A stretch of 59,631 nucleotides of DNA from IMG/VR virus record IMGVR_UViG_3300042991_000725, positions 1 through 59,631 of that record. One strand, 5' to 3'. Position numbers and translations under genes: made by a program. The notes under the pieces are model-generated. The model made no database searches, was not told the origin of the DNA, and worked only from the letters and a program-made list of their open reading frames with translations. Source of the stretch: a virus. This document shows positions 9,401 to 18,700 of the stretch, piece after piece; positions within the stretch are counted from its first letter, which is position 1, and every line of letters begins with the position of its first letter.

Positions 9401-11289
9401 TATTTAATGAAGTCCTAAGAATGACTGATAAGAAAAAGCGTGATAAGCAACTAATGGAATTTTTCTCTTATAAGGCAGATGAATTGTTCGGAGCACGTGG
9501 CGAAAAGGTTGGGTTGAATCTTGGTGATGAGAAAACTCTTTTGGGTGCCGAAACCGGTGCGGCTGTTGCCTTAGAGTCTTTAAGAACGTCATTTATAAAA
9601 CAGGCAATGGTCTCTATTGGCGGATCAGCAGAGACTGCTATCAAACGCAGAGATATAGCTGACTTAGAAGAGGCTGCTCTTAAATTTGAAAATGCAGCTA
9701 AATCGCTAGATAGGTCTCTTGATGCGGAATCTTCATATTTAGATGCTATTTCAAATGCTATAGAGACTGCGTCTGATGAAGGGTTGCGCGACCTTTTTGC
9801 TAGAACACAAGAAGCTATGAATAGAACTTCTGGCATGACTGTAGAGCAAATAAACAATCAGATTGTGGCATTGCGCAATTATGATAGGTTTATTAGCAAA
9901 CCCGAGTCTATCGCCACGGGTGTGGATAAGTCAGTCATTACAGATTTTGGGAAATTAACTGGAGATCCGAGACTTTCTGATATTGTAGAAGTTATGAGTG
10001 CTATTAAATCAAACGCCTCGGATAATACCATAAAAGATTTGCTAGGTTATTTAGAAAAGGCGGGAGCTGAAGCTTCTAATTTGTTCTTTTATACGGATAA
10101 TGAGAAAGAAGCATTAACAACCAATGCCCAGCGTATGGAGTATATGGTAGAGCTGGCAAAGAGACTAACCGATGAAGCAAGAAAGAAGCTTGAAACAGAC
10201 AAATCTGTCTTGAAAACCAACGAGCTTAATAAGGCCGCAGAGTTTGAAAGAGCCAAAATACAAATAGAAATGAGGCAGACTATTGAGGGAACGGCTCAAG
10301 AAATAGACAGGTCTTTAGCGCAGCACAATCAGGCGCTTGAACAGGAGTATGAGCAAATTGCGTTAAAGCGTCAGTCTATTGAACTTGATAAACAGTCTAT
10401 AGGCATAAGGCGTGATTATGGAGAGATCGGCGACAATATTCTAAAGGCCGAGGCCGAAAGACAGAGTGCAATTCATGGACTTAATATAGCTCAAAAGAAT
10501 GCTGATCAAAACTCTAGGCAAGAGTTAGACAATATTCAGGCTAAGCTTGGTTTTGAAAATGAAGTTTTAAAAAATCTAAATAGACAAAAGCAGGCCATTG
10601 ATCCCGCTTTTGCCAGATTGCTCGATCCTGCAATCAATGCCAAGGGAGCTGAAATTGCAAAGCTGGAGGGAGAGAAGATTTTAGCTATTGAAAAACAAAA
10701 AGCTAATTTGGTACTAAATACAGGACGCATAATGCTTACTATTGAGCAGCATGCGCTTGCGATTGCAAAGGCTAGAGAAGAGAGCATGCACAAGATGATG
10801 AGTGAGGCCGAACAGTTTGCTGACATGTCCAATAAAGAACGTGCAGAAACTGTAAGGAATCTAAGATTTATTCAAGCATACACCAAAGCAACTCCAGAAC
10901 AAAAAAGATTATTGGTGGCTGGAGCTGCAGGCAAAGAAAAGTCACTATTGAGCACCATTAGGTCTTTTGGATCGGTTGTTCCCGGAGCCGGTGCCGCCGA
11001 GCTTCCTCTTGTTGAGAGGCTTGGTGGATTTAGGGCCGGAGAGTTGGCCAATAGAGCAGCTCAAAACGTAGAAGGGCTGCGCAATTCTGTTGGTAATGCC
11101 GTATCTAATGTTACGAACAATACGCCCACTGTCATCTTTAATGTCAATGGTGTAGAAAATCTGACAGGATATTTAAAAGCTGATATTCTTATTTCTTTAT
11201 TTAGGAATGCGGCAGATAATTTGCCTGTCGGAATGAAGGCTCCATTTATTAGCATTGCAGACGCTTTAAAAAATTCCACCACTCAGTAG
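6433..11289 (+). CDS. Tail tape measure protein
   Basis: 1618 aa, one of the two largest genes; start preceded by AAGGAG. Residues about 110-330 carry the TP901-type tape measure core: helices with MKEFETEMLKVTK, ADDYAVSVGTASKAAQVWA, LDAAEATEVLTAIMQQF and LGGKIIGNALKSI. Around 570-760 is a highly charged coiled coil, 800-960 a Gly/Ala-rich membrane-active stretch (GGLGGVGGFLGRHP; AAFTAAEKI; TAFSLTLNPAIGLLAGAAVLAG), then more coiled coil to about 1480. Tape measure length sets tail length; at about 1.5 angstrom per residue the tail would be near 240 nm. The protein threads the tube and is usually ejected with DNA. No peptidase domain was recognised. Confidence 0.92.
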   Translation: MAFGGNILDMLIVGKADHQSFYSEGLRAGQTAQKGINKGMASAAGAADNSIVPMNKQYRDLAVGAKRAEDATMSFADSLKIVGRRLVIYTVAVQAINALTNSITASVGAMKEFETEMLKVTKVMSISKEEALSLGKEIMKSADDYAVSVGTASKAAQVWAQQGFSATETARLTAESLKLTKISTLDAAEATEVLTAIMQQFNIPVNKLSVSIDVMNEVADQFAVTEEDMAEALRRGGSAAVAAGVNFEQYLAMVTAAQEQTRLGGKIIGNALKSISAKVYRPKAIDVLEQIAEVQVSLGDGKLRPVFNILSDLASKWDEFTDIQRQNISNTVAGIHQYNVFNALLQNFAKTQEVLSAATGASGSAQRELNKVTTDLTSKWERLKNSLYEFAVSVGESGLLTIIKSMVDGLTALTKTITALDVDKLLLITSVGGLAVRFGGRFLAPVTKATPAAYGSLAPKQSGSFFQAVAFERSAMAKQGAHGNIYSATRGSSGISGVRKVSSYAGGNIIFNGAEHVSSAGGIVDAVTTRKLGLAKFDSAAAGKGADITSLIRTSDIQAAYKVVGIKKGILSALDDESMAVIKVNKQLQSYQKRITDGYSEIESLTKLAVKKEEQIASYQDRVAYIKSKPMRTFREESQIKEDMGRAITRKKELEAGNLRTAVLNKQIPILEQEQSSIKEKITNETVKNTQKRVKNEFRLAEKESVAANKAVTEQHKFEDQRIREQFKAAKMNASFMADRQVAVNRASVATLPYTPSPYSFQGMAYNATNRLDKSIGYRPSNTYSGRFERRFGSSVAGGLGGVGGFLGRHPMYGVGQLAGWTGRTAGNVVGGAASRVGSVLGRGAGAVGASAREFSKFNLRGGLNKLGIEGVGLRRQVSSPGLAIGGTIAAFTAAEKITDYANESAPELKVLGTAATAAATAFSLTLNPAIGLLAGAAVLAGDQIIKMIDKREKVDTTVYDVGKKKAKEIQIKRSKDIQEAIAGVTGGKVFNEVLRMTDKKKRDKQLMEFFSYKADELFGARGEKVGLNLGDEKTLLGAETGAAVALESLRTSFIKQAMVSIGGSAETAIKRRDIADLEEAALKFENAAKSLDRSLDAESSYLDAISNAIETASDEGLRDLFARTQEAMNRTSGMTVEQINNQIVALRNYDRFISKPESIATGVDKSVITDFGKLTGDPRLSDIVEVMSAIKSNASDNTIKDLLGYLEKAGAEASNLFFYTDNEKEALTTNAQRMEYMVELAKRLTDEARKKLETDKSVLKTNELNKAAEFERAKIQIEMRQTIEGTAQEIDRSLAQHNQALEQEYEQIALKRQSIELDKQSIGIRRDYGEIGDNILKAEAERQSAIHGLNIAQKNADQNSRQELDNIQAKLGFENEVLKNLNRQKQAIDPAFARLLDPAINAKGAEIAKLEGEKILAIEKQKANLVLNTGRIMLTIEQHALAIAKAREESMHKMMSEAEQFADMSNKERAETVRNLRFIQAYTKATPEQKRLLVAGAAGKEKSLLSTIRSFGSVVPGAGAAELPLVERLGGFRAGELANRAAQNVEGLRNSVGNAVSNVTNNTPTVIFNVNGVENLTGYLKADILISLFRNAADNLPVGMKAPFISIADALKNSTTQ

Positions 11290-11303
11290 GATAAGACCAC
11301 AAA

Positions 11304-11735
11304 ATGGCAACTGATATAGCAAAAGGTAATTTAACAGCTTGGTGGCGATTTGGAGAGAGCTCTTGGGACGGCACTCCGGCTCAAGTTCTTGATTTATCAG
11401 GTTATGGGAAACATGGTACAGCTGTAGGAAGTTTAACGACTATTAATTCTGGCAAAGTTGCTTCGTATTCTGCCGACTTCACTGATGCGACTACAAAATA
11501 TGTTGATAATTTAGCTGTTCATTTAGACACTTTATCATCCTGGACAGTGCATGCCAGCGGATTGTTTGAATTGGGAAGAGCTTTTTTAGGGACTCCTGTG
11601 AACGACTTAAATGGTCAAATAGATGAATTTAGAGTCCAGAAAGGGATAGCTGTTTGGACTTCAAATTTTGCTCCGCCGATTGGCGAGTACCATATTCCAG
11701 ACGTTTATGGAGAATCTGTTTATGGCTGGTTATAA
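11304..11735 (+). CDS. LamG / concanavalin-like domain tail protein
   Basis: 143 aa. The sequence AWWRFGESSWDG, LDLSGYGKHGTAVGS and LNGQIDEFRVQKG is the signature of a LamG-like jelly-roll: the first strand, the N/D-S-G-x-G-x-H-G-T loop, and the IDEFRV strand near the end. Usual LamG domains are 150-180 residues, so this is a compact version. Such domains on phage tails bind carbohydrates. The last residues (DVYGESVYGWL) already show the YG motif repeated throughout the next gene, whose start overlaps this stop by 14 bases in the +1 frame. Confidence 0.7.
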   Translation: MATDIAKGNLTAWWRFGESSWDGTPAQVLDLSGYGKHGTAVGSLTTINSGKVASYSADFTDATTKYVDNLAVHLDTLSSWTVHASGLFELGRAFLGTPVNDLNGQIDEFRVQKGIAVWTSNFAPPIGEYHIPDVYGESVYGWL

Positions 11736-12357
11736 AACAGACAGTTTTTATGGATATGTTGGGACCAAAGAAGAGGTTGAATCAACCATTTATGGGTCCA
11801 GCCAAGGTGGAGAATACAAAAGTGACTCCATTTATGGTTATGCAAAAGGAGCATTATTAGAATCTTTCTATGGATTCACAAGAGCTAAAATAGAATCTAG
11901 TATTTATGGAGTGTTAGAGGGTAGCTCGTCTGCAGAAGTCAGTATTCATGCTCTCATCCCTTTAGTCGCCGAAGGCGTTGTTGTAGAGTCTTTGAACGGG
12001 AATATTTATGGATTCACTGGGTTAACATTGCCCGGTTCATCGGTTAAGATAGCGGGTGTGTATGGATACGCTGGCAGTATAGCGCAATCGGCATCGGAAC
12101 AAGTTTATGGTCATGCCAAGATGAATACACACTTGACAGACAGCGTTTATGGCATTGCTGAAGTTTCAACATACAGTGTTTCTGAAGGTATTTATGGTTA
12201 TACTATCAACTATATAGATTTAAATGAACAAGTTTATGGTGTAGCATTCAATGATCAAGAAAATGTTGTGTCTGTTTATGGATGGACTAGAGCTGGATTC
12301 CAATTATTAACAGATGAGTTCTGGGCATATACAAGGGGATATACCAATTTAAGGTAG
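11722..12357 (+). CDS. YG-repeat tail protein
   Basis: 211 aa from ATG 11722 (AATGGAGAATC upstream gives a GGAGA site); an in-frame ATG at 11668 lacks one. The protein is built from about ten short repeats of 12-20 residues centred on [S/N/Q][V/I/F]YG[Y/F/W], for example DSFYGYVG, STIYGSSQG, DSIYGYAKG, ESFYGFTRA, EGIYGYTIN, EQVYGVAFN and VSVYGWTRA. This suggests a regular beta-repeat shaft or rosette. One longer insertion (about 70-95, HALIPLVAEGVVVESLNG) interrupts it. The preceding LamG gene ends in the same motif, so the two may once have been, or may by frameshift be, one protein. Likely a tail-tip or fibre component. Confidence 0.65.
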   Translation: MAGYKTDSFYGYVGTKEEVESTIYGSSQGGEYKSDSIYGYAKGALLESFYGFTRAKIESSIYGVLEGSSSAEVSIHALIPLVAEGVVVESLNGNIYGFTGLTLPGSSVKIAGVYGYAGSIAQSASEQVYGHAKMNTHLTDSVYGIAEVSTYSVSEGIYGYTINYIDLNEQVYGVAFNDQENVVSVYGWTRAGFQLLTDEFWAYTRGYTNLR

Positions 12358-12363
12358 AAAATT

Positions 12364-14019
12364 ATGGCTTACCAGCTTACATATAATTTGTCTAATATTC
12401 TAACTGCTGCTCAAATTAATGACATAGACGGTGGCACCACCACTTTTAAAGCCAATAAAGGATGGGTTTTTGATCCCACCCCTCTTATTACAATGGAAGA
12501 CACGTGGGAGCGTCAGCCCAACGAAGATAAAATAAGACGTAAAGTGACTATGACATTAAAGGGGACATTATTGAGCGTCGATGACAGCACAGAAGACGCC
12601 AATGGTCTTTCGAATGCTCCTAATTTAGAAAACATCTATTTAAAAAAGAAATTGTTGGTAAATGCTTTTGCTTATGACCGTGGTGAACTTACTCTTGAAA
12701 CGGTGGGGGGGGATGTAATATTTACTCATAAGCCAGTGATTAACAGCATTAGTTTTGAAGAAGGTGTATGGGTTAATAGAATTGATTTCACAATAGCACT
12801 TGAGGCCGAGTCTGATTATACAGACCAACGCATTTCTTCTGGCTCCGAATCAATCGACGTTACTTTTAATGCTGAGAATGACACACTGGAAGTGAATAGG
12901 ACAATTAGCGCCACCGGTATGGTTTATAGATATGGCAGTGACCCTGACGAGAAAATTGAGGCTGTTGATAATGCTAGAGTTTGGGTCTTGTCTAAGATAG
13001 ACGGAAGTGATATAGATGATGTTACGAATACAACCACCTTAAATACATTCTTGGCGAAGTATCGCAATACCACGCTGTCTGGCTCTGCATTATGGAACAC
13101 GGCGCATATACCGGACACTATTTTTCCGGATGCCGAATACTCTACCACCGTAGCAAATTCATTCAGTGAAAGTCGTGATGACTATGCTGGCACCTATCAG
13201 ATTCAGCTCAATTATGTCAAATGTAAAGTTAAGGCTATCGTTGAGGTTAATTATGACACGAACAAGGATTCTAAAGATCAGAAGACGGTAATAACTATAA
13301 ATGGAACAGTGGTAGGATTGGGTATTGATGGGGCTACAAAGTATACCAACGCAGTTATCGAGTATAACAAGCTTATTGGCGCGTCGAATCTAGAAGGCGG
13401 GACAATTTCTATTCCTGTCGATAACTTTCAGACTCCCAAAGATTTGTCTAAATACAACACAAGCAGCGGTAATACCGGATGGACATTACCTTCCAATTTG
13501 ACCAATGCGTCACTTACTAATTGGAGCAGGGGAATAGATGAGAAAAGGGGCACTATAACTTTTTCGTTCACTTTTGATGACAGTTACAAGATTTACAACA
13601 ACAAATACGCTGTAGACCAGTTTGATATAACTAGGCTAAATCCTGCAAGAAAGATCGCTATTATTGACATTCCTTACAGGCAGGCCGGCGCTGTCGTCCA
13701 GGATCTTAAAACGAAGAATATCAAGGAAATGTCCTTAAATATAACAGGCACGGTGCTTAAAATAGATATCAATGGCAACACGGTGGAATTTAATCCGACT
13801 GAGGCTATGTTTAACGACATTTTACTTAGTGTTATTGAGGGTGGACTATTTTCTTCATCTTATCAGAACCAATTAAAAGCCGACCTTATTACGAATGTCA
13901 GCAATGCAAACAATTTGAGTTCGATACTGTCTACTACTACGCTGACTGATGACACGCATGGTTTCGATCCTATTAGAAGGACATTTTCTATAAATCGGAC
14001 CTACAAATATAACGGATAG
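12364..14019 (+). CDS. Distal tail / baseplate protein (Dit-like)
   Basis: 551 aa, beta-rich. The first 150 residues alternate strands and turns (WERQPNEDKIRRKVTMTLKG, then NSISFEEGVWVNRIDFTIAL), and a comparable arrangement recurs around 170-300 and 330-440 (RGTITFSFTFDDSY; FDITRLNPARKIAIIDIP), suggesting repeated tube-fold or galectin-like domains. Position after the tape measure and before the hub-like 1127-aa protein matches a distal tail protein. No enzyme motif. Followed by a 132-base gap with a promoter-like motif. Confidence 0.5.
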   Translation: MAYQLTYNLSNILTAAQINDIDGGTTTFKANKGWVFDPTPLITMEDTWERQPNEDKIRRKVTMTLKGTLLSVDDSTEDANGLSNAPNLENIYLKKKLLVNAFAYDRGELTLETVGGDVIFTHKPVINSISFEEGVWVNRIDFTIALEAESDYTDQRISSGSESIDVTFNAENDTLEVNRTISATGMVYRYGSDPDEKIEAVDNARVWVLSKIDGSDIDDVTNTTTLNTFLAKYRNTTLSGSALWNTAHIPDTIFPDAEYSTTVANSFSESRDDYAGTYQIQLNYVKCKVKAIVEVNYDTNKDSKDQKTVITINGTVVGLGIDGATKYTNAVIEYNKLIGASNLEGGTISIPVDNFQTPKDLSKYNTSSGNTGWTLPSNLTNASLTNWSRGIDEKRGTITFSFTFDDSYKIYNNKYAVDQFDITRLNPARKIAIIDIPYRQAGAVVQDLKTKNIKEMSLNITGTVLKIDINGNTVEFNPTEAMFNDILLSVIEGGLFSSSYQNQLKADLITNVSNANNLSSILSTTTLTDDTHGFDPIRRTFSINRTYKYNG

Positions 14020-14055
14020 GAAAATAGTCTTAGTTATTGGCACAGCAGTGTTTTC

Positions 14056-14067
14056 GGTGTATATTAG
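14056..14067 (+). promoter_or_regulatory. Candidate phage promoter motif GGTGTATATTAG, second copy
   Basis: Identical 12-mer to 3058-3069, again preceded by TTTT and located in a gap (14020-14151) where no ORF is evident. The extended match is TTTTnGGTGTATATTAGnAnAG. A minimal CAC/GTG stem followed by TTTT (14041-14054) just upstream could end the preceding transcript. Downstream lie a 45-aa ORF and the second tail gene group. Confidence 0.5.
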
Positions 14068-14151
14068 TACAGGGAGATTGTGTAGGACGGTTCTGTATTT
14101 TGTGGACGTAGATTTATGTAAATTGTTGATTGGTAGGTATATAGATGAATC

Positions 14152-14289
14152 ATGCTTAAGAGAACTTATTTAACCGAAGAACAAATAGTAGATATTAAGG
14201 ATTTACTTAACAATGATTTTGTTACTTCCGCTTATGTTATTGATAAATATAAGGCGATATTAAAAAAGTCAAAGAAAATTAAATTTTGA
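14152..14289 (+). CDS. Small hypothetical protein, 45 aa
   Basis: An uninterrupted ATG ORF filling the space between the promoter-like motif and the next tail gene. It encodes a short amphipathic helical protein (LTEEQIVDIKDLLNNDF; VIDKYKAILKKSKKIKF) with a strongly basic tail. The Shine-Dalgarno match is weak (GTAGGT, 18 bases up). Its codon pattern and tight fit argue for a real gene. The N-terminal half could be a helix-turn-helix-like fragment, but this is not certain. Confidence 0.5.
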   Translation: MLKRTYLTEEQIVDIKDLLNNDFVTSAYVIDKYKAILKKSKKIKF

Positions 14290-14307
14290 ATTTCGATGGA
14301 GGGATAT

Positions 14308-14916
14308 ATGAGCAGCTTAGTATTTTGTCATCCGGCCCATCTAGTTGAGGGTGATGAGTATCCGGTTATAAGTGCCGCAGGCTCCGGAACATTCGCGTGC
14401 CTTGCGAGTTTTGGAGCCGGAGGTTTTGGGTTTTCAATTGCAGTGAATTCGTACCAAGATAACAACTACGTTTCGTCAGCAGATGGGCAGACAGAATATC
14501 CGGGAGGAGCCGCGTCTGGCGCTTTGCCTAATTTGAAATATGACGATGCTACTCACGCTTACGTAGCTAATGAATCGTCTGGGACGTTGTTGCAAAGTAT
14601 TGCTGTAGGCGAAGCCACTCTTAAAATTATTGCTGACGGTTTCGGCGCATCTGTTCTCACACAAAATGTTTCACTCCGAGCTTCTGATCGCACCAGTTCC
14701 AATAATGATCCGTCCGGTATTACTGTTCAAGCATTTGAAATTATAGACGGCGGCACTGGTGATACTTCTTGGACGAATATCCATGGCACTACAGACCTTG
14801 ATTTTGCCGATCAAACAGCAGCATCTTCGCACAATTTTTATATGGGGATAAGTGTGCGCCCGGTCAGTCTCGGCTCGAAGGAATATCTATATACTTTTGC
14901 TTTGGAAGCGATTTGA
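14308..14916 (+). CDS. Virion-associated beta-rich protein
   Basis: 202 aa from ATG 14308, preferred over ATG 14296 because GGAGGG (14298-14303) then lies correctly. Gly/Ser/Ala-rich and beta-like (AAGSGTFACLASFGAGGFGFS; GISVRPVSLGSKEYLYTFAL); no signal peptide in Gram-negative style. It resembles small structural or decoration proteins and probably belongs to the tail or capsid surface. Not recognised further. Confidence 0.5.
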   Translation: MSSLVFCHPAHLVEGDEYPVISAAGSGTFACLASFGAGGFGFSIAVNSYQDNNYVSSADGQTEYPGGAASGALPNLKYDDATHAYVANESSGTLLQSIAVGEATLKIIADGFGASVLTQNVSLRASDRTSSNNDPSGITVQAFEIIDGGTGDTSWTNIHGTTDLDFADQTAASSHNFYMGISVRPVSLGSKEYLYTFALEAI

Positions 14917-14966
14917 CGAGCCCTTGTCCATCAACAAGTTGCGCAAACAACAGGAGATTATAAAAG

Positions 14967-15173
14967 ATGAAAAAACTCAAAGTAGTTATTGGTAATTGGT
15001 CCAAGCGTTTAGTCGGCGAAGCTGTTTCTAGCAAAAAGACGGTAGTTGCTGCCACAGGCATTTATTTTATGGCGGCTCTCTACCCGATTCTCGCTTTCAG
15101 TTTGATTGTTGTCTGGATGGTTTGTCAAACTCTTGTTGATATTGCGAAAATGAAGTATGGACAAGATCAGTAA
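14967..15173 (+). CDS. Small membrane protein, holin candidate
   Basis: 68 aa with CAGGAG upstream. A basic N-terminal segment (MKKLKVVIGNWSKRLVG) is followed by one long hydrophobic stretch, residues about 27-58 (TVVAATGIYFMAALYPILAF then SLIVVWMVC), and a basic tail. Size and topology suit a small holin or tail-associated membrane protein. No lysin is adjacent, so the holin idea is inference. Confidence 0.5.
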   Translation: MKKLKVVIGNWSKRLVGEAVSSKKTVVAATGIYFMAALYPILAFSLIVVWMVCQTLVDIAKMKYGQDQ

Positions 15174-15345
15174 AGTCTTAGATATAGCAGTTGATAGGAT
15201 GATAAAAGAAGAGGCATTTTTGTTTGGTTTTATTCATGAGTTAAATGTGCATGGCGTAGTCAGGAAGGAGAAAAAAGATGGCAGAAAAGAATTACGAAAA
15301 ATTATTAAAACTACAGAAACTGGTGACAGAAAGACCTACGCATGA
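15157..15345 (+). CDS. Small basic protein overlapping both neighbours
   Basis: 62 aa, starting 17 bases inside the membrane-protein gene and ending 68 bases inside the next. Charged helical sequence (VLDIAVDRMIKEEAFLFGFIHELN; RKELRKIIK). It is the only open frame across 15174-15277, but the long 3' overlap and lack of a clear Shine-Dalgarno make it doubtful; the C-terminal third may be fortuitous. Confidence 0.35.
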   Translation: MDKISKVLDIAVDRMIKEEAFLFGFIHELNVHGVVRKEKKDGRKELRKIIKTTETGDRKTYA

Positions 15346-15715
15346 TACGTATTGGGAAGTTAAACTTAAGTCTGGTCATCAAGTTTTTGATTATATAGAT
15401 TCAAAAGAAAAAGCGGCTTGGCTTAGGCTCGCAGATTACATTAAAAACAGCGGCGATTCCATAGTTGGGATGAGCTTTCGGTTAAAAAAGAAAGTGACAA
15501 CCCTCCCGGATAATGGTGCCGCTTATTTTTTTATTAACAAGCTCATATCTCCTGGCCTAAAAAATACCTTCCATTTTTATGGTGTCGGGTCAACAAAAGA
15601 TAGAGATTTCCTTCGTATTATGATAACGTTTGTTTGCGAGAACGGTTCGTCATATAGGGAAAATAGAGCAAGGGAAAAATGCGGTTTCGGTCTTATTTTC
15701 AACCCGGTGGAGTAA
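15278..15715 (+). CDS. Tail-region protein of unknown function
   Basis: 145 aa with AGGAAGGAG upstream. N-terminal helix (KNYEKLLKLQKLVTERP), then a beta-rich body (SIVGMSFRLKKKVTTLPDNG; GAAYFFINKL; FLRIMITFVCENGSSYRENR). Stands directly before the 1127-aa hub-like gene and ends three bases before its start, so probably a tail component or its chaperone. Not recognised. Confidence 0.55.
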   Translation: MAEKNYEKLLKLQKLVTERPTHDTYWEVKLKSGHQVFDYIDSKEKAAWLRLADYIKNSGDSIVGMSFRLKKKVTTLPDNGAAYFFINKLISPGLKNTFHFYGVGSTKDRDFLRIMITFVCENGSSYRENRAREKCGFGLIFNPVE

Positions 15716-15718
15716 AAT

Positions 15719-18700
15719 ATGGCTGTCCCTACCAAATACAATCTTGATAGCACAGGGCATTTGTGGGGCAACTCTAATGTCGGGGCTATCGATATGAGTC
15801 TTGGTCTCAATAGTACTCCAAGCTCTATTAATATCACTTTGTATGATAGCGATAAGGCTGGCGAGGTTTTTGAAAAACCATCTGCGGGTTCTAATGTTTC
15901 CTTAAAATGGAATGGCCTTACTTTTTATGGAATGCTTACAGACTACCAAAAAAGCACTGGTATGGGCGGCATGCCATATAAGGTTATTCTCAATGACGCT
16001 CGTGAATTGATGCGACACATCGTTCTTGTCCTTGAGCAAAATGGCAACATGTTTCTAAAGGAATCTATACGCACAGCTGTTTCTGAGCAGCTCGTCAAGT
16101 CTTACGATCCCGCGAGTGAAGACTATGAGAATGAGCTTAATTCCATTACAGAGGAATTTGAAGAATTGTTCCCCGGAATATCGTTCGATTCTTATCCTTT
16201 ACAGCTGGTTTATGTAGGAAGTAAGTGGTGGAATAAAATTAAAGCTAAAATTAACAACATGACTGTTTATGTTAATCAGACACCACTCAAGTTTATTTTG
16301 TCTGATGAAGACTGGCCGTCTACTTTGATTTATGATTATTTTGAAATAAACTCGCCGTCTATTACTTTGTGCGACTTATTTGACGATTTATCTAGGCGTT
16401 GTGGGTTTGATTGGTATATAGACAGTTCTGTAGATTATGTCGCTGGAACAGCCATACCTATTAGAAATATTGACAGAAGGCAGGCTCCTACACAACTTAC
16501 ATACACAACTTCGTCTGGAGGCATCGTTGTATCACCGAGCCCTGCCGTTACTGGTAGTATCGAATCTTTTGATGAAGGTGAGACATTTATCAATGAAGGC
16601 ACCGGCATGGTATTATTTGGTGGTAGACAGCGCAACATTTCTAAATTAATATTGAAGGGCCATTTGTATGACATATTGACTCCGGGCGGCGTAGGTGGTA
16701 TTTATGCTGATAGTCAAGTCGGGGTTTCGGCATTGCTCGCACTGCCGGGAGTCAAAATGGTGCTTGAGGAAGAAAATCATAAGGCGGTTAGAGCACTATT
16801 AGCGAAATTTGCAGTCAATCTGTCTTATCTTACGGACACAGATGCTGACTCGTATGATAATTTAAAAGGGTTTTATTTACCCAGCATGGCCGAATTGCAG
16901 GCCGCGTTATCTTCGGAGAATACGTGGGTCCAATATGTGATATCACATAGTGCTGCGTTCCAGGCCGCCTTCCCTACCGCCTATTTTCTGTATCAAAAAA
17001 CTGGATGTGCCACATTAACTTTGGCAGTAGCCCTCAAGAGGATTAACAGAAGCATTATGCCAGTGACACATTCATATAAGCAGCATGGCATAATGAATGA
17101 GGATGAAAAAACATTATATCCCGGTTACAAATATTGGATTTTATATTTCGATAAGGATTTGAATCAAACCACGCTTTATAAGGCTGAAAATAATCCGGGA
17201 GCATCCAGTAAAATTCAATACACCGACTATACACTACCCACAGACGCTGTTGTTATTGGTTCGGCGGCAGGCTATTATCCATTTAAAGATTTAGCTAAGG
17301 CAGAAGGCAGATTATTGCTCACTGACGCACAAGTCAATTTACTTGAACATAGGGATATGCCGTTCCTTTCTCTTATTTGTGATGAAGTTCGTAGTCTTGC
17401 TGAACAATATGCGGAAACGGCATTTGCTATTGACCCAAGCGAGTCCAGCGTAATGGGTCTTGGCATGGAAACATTCTTTAATGGTGATTTTCTCGGCTCC
17501 ACAATGTATACAAAACCAGCATCTGTCACTATGAGACCGGCGGTGCAAAATAAAAAGCTGATTAGGGATTCTGGTTGGTGGAGAAAGAATGCGGTGAGTT
17601 CAGATTATAATATGACAGGGAATACTATTGAATGGTTGCATTTTTCAGAGCCTACAGACAGCAATACATATAGTCCAGATTTGAATAATCGTATTTGTCA
17701 ATATTTTGAAGATAGTTCTGGTATGTTGCCATCATTAGCTGTTCATAAGGATGTTGATCTCGGAGCTATAGAAGAGGTGCAGTCGGACGTCCAATATATA
17801 CACAATATTAACACAGAGCGTAGCGTTGCGTATAAGGCATATGAATTTGATACTATTGCGGTTCCGAACGATGTCAAGGCTCAATTTTTCGATTGGGATC
17901 GTAATTTTATGTTTATTGGTGAGGTCGGGTCTAATTCTGTCGAAAGAAACAAGCGTACTGTTTATTGGATAGGTCAGAAAAAGAGTATTGGAGATATCGC
18001 AGAAAGTCAGTACCAAATTCATTCGTCAATGTCAGAGTCTGTTATTTACTCTTTTGATCTTAATAGCGAGAGCCCGGAGTGGGTATTTGTTAAGGATTTT
18101 GAGGCATCTGTGGCTAAAATGACTCTTTCTCAAATCAATCAACTTGTAAAGATACAGGGCAAATTTTCTAGGCCCGACAAAGGAGCATTGACTGAGGCGC
18201 AAGTCACTTTTTATGGCGATATATATTGTAGAGCGTCTGTGGCTGCTCCATTCTTTATCCTTCTTGTAGACAAGCCTGTTACTCCAAAGTCCAATGTTTC
18301 TAATATGAAATATGCCGATTTGTTTGCAATAGCCGCCGGGCTTGACGCAGGAGATATTGCCAACGTATTAACAAAGAGAGGGCGTATTGATGACAGGGTC
18401 GTTATGGATGCGGCCAATATAGACAAGCAGAGAAAATTGGCAGACACAGAATTAATGAGTGTACTCGCGGAGATGTGCAAGGGTGTAGATAAATCGCTTG
18501 TCCCAGACTATATATATCTTCCTGTTGAGCTGCCGACAAAATATGGCCCATATGTAACTACAGGACTTGGCACGCAGCCCAATGGCACCGTAGATTATGT
18601 GGCTGACGATAGCTTTGTTCCGGATAATTACGGCAGTGAAACGGCCCTTAGTATAATTATGAAGGAAAAGGCCGACTCCGTGGCATTTCAAGATAAGATT

